Origin: Andrena cerasifolii
Taxonomy: Eukaryota; Arthropoda; Insecta; Hymenoptera; Andrenidae
Assembly: GCF_050908995.1 (NCBI RefSeq)
Contig: NC_135120.1
Span: forward strand, 5,035,433-5,099,432
DNA: 64,000 bases
Direction: 5' to 3'
Below the pieces are notes generated by a model. That model ran no database searches. It saw only the letters and a program-made list of their open reading frames with translations, and was not told where the DNA came from. Positions 34,920 through 46,500 of this stretch are shown here, piece by piece. Numbering within the stretch: position 1 is the stretch's first letter; each line of letters opens with the position of its first letter. The position numbers were made by a program, and so were the translations under genes.

Positions 34920-37155
34920 CCAGTTTACCTAAATAATACGAAGTTCATTGTGTTTTTACTTATAAGGACATTCAATAAGACGAAGTAAATCCTTCAAAGT
35001 TTAGATAGATGTAAATAATGTGTGCATGACACACATTTATCTACGATTCTTTATATAACTTTTAAAGTAACTTATGTTGATAATGCACTGATTTACTGTT
35101 TTGAAGAAAAGTGATTGATTTCGACTAATAAGTCATGTTATCGTAAATTTAAAAAAAAGGGTTTTAGTTGTATTATGTATAAAAGTTTATGCTACTAAGA
35201 CTTGAAACACTTTAGACTGTTTCATTGATATGAATACATAACGTGATACCTTCGAAACTGTAATTTCAGGATGATACGAACTTACGGGGTTATACTTAGT
35301 CAGGCGGCCGAAAAGAGGCGAACATATATGAATTTTTTTTGAAGAAGCGGAAGCGTATATTTTTACAAATCTTTTTGCGCTTAAAAGAGCAACATTTAAA
35401 GAACATTTGGTAATTTTTTCGTGGAAAAATATTTACGTTTATAATAAAATAACAACCCACATTCAAGAAACCTTTTTAAAAATTTGGTTTCGCGGTGAGC
35501 ACTGCCATTCGGAACCAGATTATCTAAAATCAAAAAACAATAAAGGTTTCGTTAGTAATTAATGTTTCCTCGGGTTGGCGGAGAGAATTTTCCGAAATAT
35601 TAATTTAAAACAAAACGGCGGCTATTTAAAGTTGAAATCCAGATTTTTTCATGCAAAAATCACGTGAAAAAATCAGGACTTCAACTTTAAATAGCCGTTA
35701 TTTTGTTTTAAATTAATATTTCGGAAAATTCTCTCCGTCAACCTGAAGAATGGCAGTGCTCACCGTAAAACCAAATTTTTAAAAATGCTTCTTGAATGTC
35801 GGTTGTTTTTTTATTATAAACGTAAATATTTTTCTACGAAAAAATTACCAAATGTTCTTTAAATGTTGCTCTTTTAAGCGCAAAAAGTTTTATAAAAATA
35901 TACGCTTCCGCTTCTTAAAAAAAAATTCACAAATATTCGCCTCTTTTCAGCCGCCTGACTAGGTATAACCCCTTAACATTGGACGTTTACTACCAATATT
36001 AGTAACGCGTGATTTTTAGAAATGTAATTTGGAGAATCACGTTAAATAACGTGCCTCATTTGACTCGAAAACTTTATTTCTGGAGTGGTAAATATGCAAC
36101 GTTAGAATTAGTATTTATGAATTAAACTAGGATTATTTAGAAGTAGCGAAAATTTCAAAGAGGAGAATAATCGTAATCATAGACAGAAATGTTACCAGCA
36201 TACAAGTGTTAAGTACATACTTAGTTTTGTATTGAAATACTTTTCTTTCATCGTGTAATAAATACATGGTAATCATGTTGTTAAATATGTATGTAGGTGT
36301 ATATCGTAGATAATCTTAAATTGCAAAATTAAATTTTAATGTATAATTATCTATTATAAGATAAAAGGAGCTTGTCTCATTACAGCCATGTATGGGTTTA
36401 CGAGAACAGAGATACTGCGCATAGTGGTGTATGTTTAAGAACAATTTATTAATATGTAACATTTTTAAAATTATAATAATAAGAGTTACGTTATCTTTGC
36501 GATATATAAATTTTACATCAGAAAATACTCGTATTTCATATGACTTTTAGTTCTGTAGAGTGTATATATAACCGTTATAACAAAAATCTAATATGTATAT
36601 TTTCTTTTTTTATTATGCAATATACAGTGTAATATCGTAAGACTAGCAAGTGTGATACAACAAAATTTTACCTTTAATCCTTTACTACGTGCTACTATAA
36701 TGGCTTTCTGTTATGCAAGTAATGGCTTATAGCAAAACGCGCCACTATAGTTTTATTTTATCAAATCTTGCATTCAGAAAAACTGCGCAGCTCATCGTTG
36801 CTTGTCAGCAACTCGTATATTTGTTTTTCGATAGCTTAAAGATTACTTTTACGTCGTAGTCGAGAAATGCTATTCATTAATAGTGTATCGACGTGTATGA
36901 ACTTGTCTGTTATGTTATTTGCATTGTAAACAATGTTTTTTTATTTCTGGCCCACTATGTGTGAATAAAGGTATATATTACTTTCTACCAAGATAGATAA
37001 AACTGATAAAAACTAGTACATAGTGTGAAAGAATATACGCTGAACGCGAGCGCCGCTGGTATTCAGCGGTAGAGCTATTAAGTTGCAGCTACTAGCTACA
37101 GGGTTAATAACTGGTTATTATAACTAGAAACTTAAAGTTATCATATATTATATAT
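34920..37155. other. 3' flank of the RING-CH gene, no further gene seen
   Basis: AT-rich; probably includes the 3' UTR. AATAAA occurs at about 36257 and 36963. Contains the TIR element 35286-35972. Nothing else recognised. Confidence 0.5.
35286..35972. mobile_element. TIR element 'GGGGTTATACCTAGTCAGGC', copy 1
   Basis: Arms of over 200 bp: from GGGGTTATACTTAGTCAGGC to the complement ending GGTATAACCCC. Inner pairing around AACTTTAAATAGCC. A second copy is at 62628-63172. Confidence 0.9.
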
Positions 37156-37668
37156 GGGGCGAATTCCACTTACGCCTAAATCGCCCGTGAATTTCATTAG
37201 GGTAGGTTTCCTTATACGCGACTGGATGCATCGTCAAGAATTTAAAAGTCGATTTTCTCGAAAATGAAGCGCAATATGAAAAAATTTTATTCCTTTTTCT
37301 CGACTTAGTTACTTGTTATAAATCGAAAAGAAAGAGTAACATTTTTTCATATCGCGCTTCATTTTCGAGAAAATCGACTTTGAAATTTTTGACGATGTGG
37401 CCAGTCGCGTACAACAGGAAAACCTAGCTTAATGAAAATCACGGGCGATTTGGACGTACTGTGCCCCGATGGAAAGAACTCGGTCGAGAAACTCTAGGGT
37501 CCGAATAGTATACCCCTATTGGCCGGCGCGACAACGTCGACGAATACAAAGTAAACAAACGGGACACGGGCGGCGGGAGCCACAATGCGAGCGAGCAAGA
37601 ACCCCTCTTGTACCTGTGACATTTCAATCGTCTTCTTTCAATCGAGCCACAGTAAGTGGAATTCACCC
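37156..37668. mobile_element. TIR element 'GGGCGAATTCCACTTACG', copy 2, interrupted
   Basis: Same ends and arms as 17060-17372. About 185 bp (about 37460-37645), GC-rich and without a match in copy 1, interrupts the right end just before AGTAAGTGGAATTC. Confidence 0.8.
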
Positions 37669-38440
37669 ATGGTGGTTCCATTAACGAATACTGAATAATA
37701 TATATTTTGTATTAAGAAAAGTGAAATAACATCTGCTTAGTATATAATTCAGATTAATCTATCTGTATCAGGGCTGCACATGGAGCCTTTTTCAGCGCCT
37801 GGCGGCGAGCAACCCGCCGTACGCCGTTACTAAGAGTAGAATCAGTGAGGAGGTCTGCAGTAGTGTAGGTGCGGGCTCGTAGGCGCGTAGCGTAAGTATA
37901 TGTATATAGCTGGGTTCCTTGTGGGGCCCCAGTGCAGAGCAGGTCCCGCAATGTAATTCGGTGGGGTCACGAAATTTCCAAAACATTTGCTGCTGCCGGC
38001 ATTTCGTATGACTTGACGGTTCGATTTTACTGATAATAAAACATTTATTGCTAATAATACTTATCATTTCAGCGACACATAAAATAGTTAGAAAGTTAAT
38101 ACTATACAAATAAATAATTCGGACACGAAGAAAACAAAATTTTAACTAACGATATATATCATTTATAAAAGATAGAACCTGATATATGAATAAATATATA
38201 CATATGTACAGTACGCATCTGGTGCTCATCATTGCACTTGTAAGTTTTCTTTGTGTCCGAGTTATTTATTTGTATAGTATTAACATTCTAATTATTTTAT
38301 GTGTCGCTGAAAAGATAAGTATTATTAGCAATAAATGTTTTATTATCAGTAAAATCAAACCGTCAAGTCATACGAAATGCATGCCGGCAGTAGCAAATGT
38401 TTTGGAAATTTCATGACCCCACCGAGTTATATTGCGGGGC

Positions 38441-38957
38441 TAGTGATCCTCTAGGGAGTGATCGATATAACCGCAGCCATCTTGGAGCAAAACCGGAAAT
38501 AAACATATCAATCTCTTTCTACCAGTATTTCTCTCCCTCTTTCTGTCAGAATTTCTGTCTTTTTCTATCAGTATTTCTGTCTCTTTCTTTTTTACAGTTT
38601 CTTTCTCTGTCTACTTCTGCTCATGCTCCAAAATCGCGGCAACCAATCAGCGACGATACACGTTATTCCCAAGGGCGTCCGGAGACTTTTTTCCTGGGGG
38701 GGGGGGGGGGCAACTTTGGAATGATGGTAAAGAAAAATATACCTCTCTTGCTTTTTTTAAAACACATTTTATAGTGCCGGCTTAATTAAAAATTTAAAAC
38801 CGAATTTTAAAAATATTCTCTTTTTTAGTATAAGCTTAATGAAGATCAGTTTTCAAAAATAAGGGATTTTTTCTCAAAAGCCAGGGGGGTAACTGCCCCT
38901 TTTGCACCCCCCTCCGGACGCCCATGGTTGTTCCGATCACTCCCTGCAGGATCACTA
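38441..38957. mobile_element. TIR element 'TAGTGATCCTCTAGGG', copy 2
   Basis: Same family as 22039-22302 and very similar to it up to the point where 38673-38923 is inserted. Confidence 0.85.
38673..38923. mobile_element. TIR element 'GGGCGTCCGGAG'
   Basis: Ends GGGCGTCCGGAG and CTCCGGACGCCC. Flanks GTTATTCC and GTTGTTCC may be an 8-bp duplication. This is the third level of a nest (inside 38441-38957, inside 37769-39135). A run of G lies near 38696-38710. Confidence 0.8.
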
Positions 38958-39135
38958 CGCGGGACCTGCTCTGCACTGGGGCCCCACAAGGAACCCAGCT
39001 ATATATACTTACGCTACGCGCCTACGAGCCCGCACCTACACTACTGCAGTTCTCCTAACTGATCCCACCCTTAGCAACGGCGTACGGCCGGTTGCTCGCC
39101 GCTAGGCGCAGAAAAAGGCTCCCTGTGCAGCCCTG

Positions 39136-40511
39136 ATCTACATGATACAATAAAAAAAATATTTTTATTATGAATTGGCTGACGTAATAAATTTATGTGA
39201 TTTAACGTGTGATTTTACGTCTGAGAAATTATATGCGCTATAAGTTGTTACATATTTTATTTCAATTGAATATCATTCATTTTTTAAATCACTAGTATTA
39301 CTATGATTTTCTTGCGAAAGCGGAAGGAACTTAAAGATGTATTAATATGTAACCTAACAAAGCTAGGTAGTTTGAATTTATTCCGGTAGAAAAATCAGAA
39401 AATGCAAATACGTATTAACATCAGTCATATGCAGGTACGTCTATTCGGATCTGACATCCGTCACCATGACATCTGGTGGCGAAAGTAGGAGCGCTTGTTG
39501 GGTACATATCAATCCCTGCCCGTTCCCGTGCCGTTGCATAAAATTCCGCTGGGCAGGATATGAACCTGCCCAATCACATATACTTTGCATAGAAAGGAAC
39601 ATTTTCGCAAAAAACTACATTATCGCATAGACAGACATGTATCTTGTACCCATATCGGCGCAATCTTGGCTAGGCCCCGCCCCCATGTCAGATCCCAATA
39701 TAAAACAAAAAGCAAATAGTAATAAGCTGTGATAATAAAAATTGTATAATATCCCAATCAGTTGACGTAATAGTTTATTTGATAATAAAAGTAGCACAAC
39801 TGAAAATTATATGTACTGAATTATTCATTTTATTATTATGTTTACAAAGGAAATACTTAATAATGTTACATGTATATCAAATGAAAACGCACATTACCAA
39901 AGAGCAGAAGTAAAATTTTAATTAATGAACGTGGAAGAGCTCGCTATAATGAGGTGTCTGAGTTTAGGAATGATTCTGAGGTACTGTTTATTATTATTAT
40001 ATTATTTTTCAGACAATCACTTAGATAAATATAAGAAATACATTTTACCAAATAAATTGAATATTTAATAAGTAATATAATTATAGGTATACAGATACAA
40101 CAGAACTTAAAATATTGTTTAATACGAACTACTAATTTCAAGTTTATATTTCTTGACATTAGATCTGCTGTGACTGTGCAATATTATTACCTGCTACCAT
40201 GCGTAAGTGTAAATATTATGGCAGGTTACTTCTTGAGATTGAGGTTGAATATTGATGGGTAAATTTGAAATGCGGTTCGTTTTGTTCAACCTACGCTGAA
40301 ACATAGTATAAGTTTCGTGACAAATAGAAATTTAAAAATATTTAGCAAAATTAAAAGTATTCTCTTTCGTTTCAGAACAATTTAATTAGAACGTAAAATA
40401 AAGAGAAACAACAGATAATTGATGTTGGAAAAATATATATATTATCAAGAATAAGATATAGAACATAGAAAATATAAAACGCTATTTTTAATTTTAATAA
40501 ATCTACCAAAT
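39136..40511. other. Intergenic, no gene recognised
   Basis: Mostly AT-rich. No splice-linked coding segment found. If the PP2A A-subunit uses the donor at 40549, its tiny last exon may lie here. Confidence 0.4.
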
Positions 40512-43500
40512 TCATAATTTGCTTCTGTATGTTGTACTAAAAACTTTACCTGCGATGCTTGCGATTGCTTCTGAAGCAAAGTATTTCACATCGACATCGC
40601 TATCGGTATTGAGCTTATCAAGTATGGGCTTGACCTGAGTTTGCACTGCAGAAGGCTCAAGATAAGGTCCGATTTTTTGAAGAGTTTTAGCAACATTAAA
40701 TCGTACATTGGCGACATTGTCAGTCGCCATGCCTAGGACAGTAGGAAGCATCACCTTTGTTGTTATTTCTGGACCACATACTTCTGCCAATACCTGCGAC
40801 AAACCAAATCGGAAATGAAAACATGAACATAGATATATATGCAAGTCATACCTTTGCAAGTACTCTAATAGCATTACTTACGTTAATACAGAATAGACAC
40901 GTCATTCTGTGAAGGTAATTTTGATCCCTTGACATTGCTAAAACTTTAGGTATTACAGTATTTTGTGCCCATTCAGGACCAAATTTTTCTACTAATTTTT
41001 TCAGATTTAACGTGGCCGCTTCCCTGATAGCATAAACATGATCTACCAACCAAGTCATACACAAAGAATTTAATTTCTCATCAAAGAATTCAACTCCAAG
41101 TTGTCCAGCTAGTAATGGCATGTATCTAGATCGTATACGTACATTATAAATACATTTAATATAATTTTATGTTAATCGTTTCTGCACTTATTATTTACAA
41201 TGTACAGACTTATAAATAATATAACGCGAAAAATACTTACTCTATGATGGCTAATCTTACTCGCCATTTTAAATCCTCAGCTAACTCTATGATAGCTGGC
41301 AAAAGAGATTGTGAAAGTTGTTGTATGCCAATTACTTCGTTCACACACTCTAAATTACTGATAATATTCAAACGCACGTCTGAACATTCATCTCTGAGTT
41401 GCGATAAAAATAACGGCAACAGATGCTCGATTGTCCTGTAAATTTTAAGTTTTTATTATTATTCACTTATTAATATCAATTACGTTTGCATTAGGGCTGG
41501 GACTATTCGAATAATTTAATATTCGAATATTTTACAAGTATTCGAATGCTGCGAATAAACTTCGAATATTTGAGTATTCGAATGTTATTATTCGAATACT
41601 ATTCGAATACCGCTGCATTCGTATTCGAATACCGCTGCATTCGTATTCGAATACCGCTGCATTCGTATTCGAATACCGCTGCATTCGTATTCGAATACCG
41701 ATATATTCGAATAGTATGGTGTGAAGTGGGTAAAAATTAGCTTATAAGATTTCACCCTGACAAATGAACCTAAAGAATTTGATTCATAATTGACACCATA
41801 CTATTCGAATACATCAGTATTCGAATAGTATTCAAATACTTGAATATTCGAATTATATTCGTAAAATAATTGAGCCATTGAAGTATTCGAATGTTCGAAT
41901 ACCGAAAAATTCGACAAATAGTCCCAGCCCTAGTTTGCATAACTATATTTAAATATTTACTCACTTGTGTTTTCCAAGTATTGGACTCAGGCCCATTATA
42001 ACACTTGCAAGAGCTGATTTCACATGCGGATTTGGATCTGATACGAGCTCTTTAACTATCGGTAATATATTCGTCATAATGATAGACTCTTGATTGAATT
42101 TATCCAGATTTTGACAGAAGTCGCGAACTTTATCAGCCGCGGCAGCTCGTACTTCAGCTTCTACATCTTTTAATACTACTTGAAATGATGGTACAAGATC
42201 CATCTTCGTAATTTCGGGTCCAACAGCTTTTTGAAGCTAAAATAAATGAAAATTTAAGTTGATAAACAGTCAATGTTAAATATACGCGTATAGCGTAGAG
42301 CTGTTCAAGTACCCGGAAAAAGCAAGCCGAGCCGAGCCGAGTATCCGAATGAATCGAGCGGCTTGGATAGAACCAAGTAGCTTGAATTTTTCAAGCGGCT
42401 CGAATAGAACCAAGCGGATTGAATTATTTCAAGCGGACCGAAAGAACCGAGGCGGCTCGAATGTACAATGGCTCACAGCCATAATCGTACACTCTTTAAA
42501 ATCGCATAACTTTTCTAAAATGAATCCAAACGACTTGAGTTTTTTTAGAAGCTAGAAGGATTAGTTTGCTAAGTGACGTGATTCGTCGTTTTGAAAAAAA
42601 ATGCATTTAGTCGGAATAGCAAAAAAAAAAATAGAAAAGGTCGTTTTTTCAACTCTTTTTTGTGAGCCTGTAATGAAAATTCAAAAAACCCGTTTGTATA
42701 TTGAATTAAGTTGTATACGTGTCTAAAATTTCATGAAAATCGGTTAACACTATTCCTACCACGATCGGTCAAATGACCGTTTTTAAAATTTCGATTAGAA
42801 TTTCCTATATACAACGTAATTGAATCGCCTTTAAACTTCACGACTTTTCTTCAAATATACGTATGTACATGATATACTTCTGAATAAAAGAAACTATATT
42901 TTTATACTGTCAAATTGGCTATTATCTTCATTCTATATTAAAAAATATAAGTTGTGCTAAAGAGCGGTCATGTGACCGGTCGCGGTAGGAATAGGTGTAC
43001 GTGAAGTGTCGGGAGGAATAGTGTTAACGTTGCTCTGAGCTGTAAACGCTTAAAGATCGCAGAATAAGGTCGAGAATCGCTGATTTTGGGAATTTCCGGG
43101 TGTTTTGAATTTTCATTACAGGCTCACAAAAAAAAGTTAAAAAAAAACGACCTTTTCTATTTTTTTTTGCTATTTTGACCAAATACATTTTTTTCCAAAC
43201 GACGAATCACGTCACTTAGCAAACTAATCCTTCTAGCTTCTAAAAAAAACTCAAGTCGTTTGGATTAATTTTAAATAAGTTACGCGATTTTAAAGAGTGT
43301 ACGATTATGGCTGTGAGCCACTGTATGTATCATATGAAGACACTACAAAATGTAACAGAAATATCGTAATGGAAAGCAGGAACTAGTACATAAAAGTTTG
43401 AATAAGTTATTGCTGATTGAAATCACAAGGTTGAAGTGCATGGACTACTTTTCTCTGGGATTATATACTTCGAGTATGTATAAAGAAAAGTGTTTAAAAA

Positions 43501-46500
43501 TCTTACATCGGTGAATTTATCAGCCACCATATAACGGACACGCCATGACTGATCGCTTACACACTGTCGAAGGGTGGGCATAAGTAATTGTTCGACATCT
43601 TCCTGAGGTAATAGAGCTGCAATGCTAACGCAAGCTTCAACAACTAAAAGACGTACTGAGTCCTATGTAATTCAATACACATGTATTAGTAGGATTATAA
43701 AATTAATATAAACAAGTTTTATATCATCTTACTTGTTCGTCTTGAGCTAGAATAACGAACATTGGAATTAAATCTGCCTTCACGTGTTCAATTTCCATGA
43801 CCTTTGCGAATTCTCCCAGATTTGAAGCAGCAGATCGACGTGCCATTGGTGTGTCATCTTGACACAGGTTACGGAAGTGACTCCGCAAACAAGCTGTAAT
43901 GGTGAAATAAATAAATCAGTATTAATACCATAAAACTGTATGTTCTTATATTTTGTAAGATTTAAATTATTCTTTGGTTGCCTCTAGTTTGTGGGCTGAC
44001 TCTTGGGTAACAAATGCTGAATAGGCTGCATGCAGATGTTCTTGATGTGAACCAATCTCCCGTGGCTAGGCGATGAATCAAAGGAACGAATTGCTCTTCC
44101 AAATCTGCCGGGCTATGTTGAACAGCAATAGTTCTTAAGGACTCAACTGCTTTATCTCGAACTACAGTTTCCTCGACTGTTGCTAAACTCTCTAAAGGTT
44201 TCTAGATTAAAACAAATTCCTCGTTACAATTCCCATATTAATACTTACTTAAAAATTGTCTAATAAAGCAATATCAAATCACCGCACCTTTGTCTCGAAT
44301 ATATGTAAACAGAGCATTACTACACATTAACTCGGCGGGAGGCGCTACTGGGTAAAATTTACCACAGAGGCGCTAGTTGCTAAAATATGAAGACTGAGTT
44401 TTTGTTACAATTTTTTAAAAGAACTTTAATAAAGATTTTAAGATATTTCATAAATTTTGTTTGATTCTTAAAACACTGTACTTTAACATAATAATTATAA
44501 AGTTAACAAAAAATATATTCTGAAACCCTGTTTTTTTACGTTTCAATTTTGGGTATTTTTGACCCTGTGTTACAATATGGGGTGCGCCTCCCGCCGGGTT
44601 AAGGGGGTATTCTACCCAAAAATTCGATTTTTTTTTAATTTTCTAATAGTTTAGGGTTTCGAAAATATGTCCATAAAATATTGAGGTGAAATTCGTAGAA
44701 CTCCCAGAGTTATAGGGGCTTAAGGCCGCAGCGTGGCACGTAATCGTTCCCTCGACCATTGTATCTAAAGAGGCTATGACTGCCAGCAGAGAAGAGAGAG
44801 CTGCCCAACATGATTTTTTTTTAAGCTGAGGAAGGTTTCCTCTACGGTCCTGGTACAGCAGATTAGGGATAAGTTACAGAAATTAGTCGTTATCTACCGT
44901 AACTTCAGTCGTATAGGTTGTAACTGCATGAAAAACTTTAAACGTGTTTTTGTCGAAACAATTTTTTTAAATCGGGCGCACATTTTTCTCAAAAACTACT
45001 GGACCGATTGAGCTAAAATTTTACACACATTCAAAGTGAATGTGTACCTATAGCCCGAATTAGAATTATATCAATAGTTTTAATGCAACCTCCCCCACAT
45101 CTTGTTTTAACTCAAGTCGAAAAAATCAAATATAAATTTTTAAACAGCTGCGATTTCGGTAACAATGTCCGGACTTGGTTACATCTAGTTCGGGCGATAA
45201 CTACGCTCATATAGTTTAAAAAAATCTTTGGTACTTTCGTTTCAGATGACTAGGACGGCCGCAATTCGTGCGCCCGACGGGGCCGGTTTTTTGATGACAT
45301 GACCTGCATTTCGGCGTGTAACTTGAACAAATTTCAATATAATGCATTCCAAAAAATTGTGTCGATAGTTCAAACACTACTTAATATGTGTGCAAAATCC
45401 CTGCCCTATAGGCGCGATAGGATTTCCAGAATTAATTTCCAAATATCACCTTCAAAAACGAGTGTCTAGACTAGAATACCCCCTTAAGGGGACGTTCCTG
45501 TCTAGAGCCCCCAAAAATAGGTGATCTTTAGGAATTAATTAAAGGAAAACTACTGTATATAACTTAATGGGTCTTTTTTCATTGTATTAAGGATGTCGTA
45601 CATTATAGAAATATATTTTTTGTTTTATAATTAATCATTGCAGACGGCACTGGGGAGTCGTTAAAGTCAATGCGTCAAAAAATTGATCCAAATCGGTGGG
45701 ATCTGTATCTCCAAAAGTTATTATCCGATTCGACTGAAACTTTTCTTATTTTGAAGAATATACTTCTAGCTAGGGGGGAAATCAGAAAAAATACAAAAAT
45801 GGTATTTTTTTCAGAAAGTAACAATTTTTTGTATTTTTTCTGGTATCCCCCCTAGCCATAAATATATTCTTCGAAATAAAAAAAGTTTGCATTTGCCGCT
45901 ACTCAAATGCCTATAACTTCGGGAATTTTACAAATTTCAACAAATCCTCTTAAACACGTATTCCTAAACGGTTGAACATTCGAAAAATTAAATAAAAAAA
46001 AATCGAATTTTAAACAGAAAGGTCCCCTTAAAGGAAAAAATATCAAATATATATTATTTCTGCTCTAGACTCTGTTTTACATGTACAATTTTAAAAATCA
46101 TTAATACCACTAATAGTATCTAGAATTATTTTTTGCTATTATAATTACTCGTATAAATTATGTTCTTATACATACAATTGTACCATATAACGTTAATTAA
46201 ATAAAAAAAAAATGGGACGTACTTCTTGCATGAATCATACTTCTCCCGGAAAATGTATTTCATCAGAGTAGAGAGATTATCAATTTGACGTTTATAAAAT
46301 TACTGTGCAGTAGATAGAAACGACATTTATTTGCAAATTTCAGAAATACCGATGTTAATATATTATTGCTACCAATTAAAAATATAATAATTTCATTTTA
46401 ATGTTCTTTTAAAAGATCCATTTAAAAGTAGAAAAGTTCTACTTAACTCGGCGGGAGGCGATACTGGGTAAAATTTACCACACAGGCTCTAGTTGCGAAA

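Larger units (their letters stand above)
37769..39135. mobile_element. Foldback element 'CAGGGCTGCACATGGAGCC'
   Basis: Arms of about 350 bp: 37769-38125, with the partner split between 38240-38440 and 38958-39135. Flanks ATCTGTAT and ATCTACAT resemble an old 8-bp hAT-type duplication. The right arm is interrupted by 38441-38957. Confidence 0.85.
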
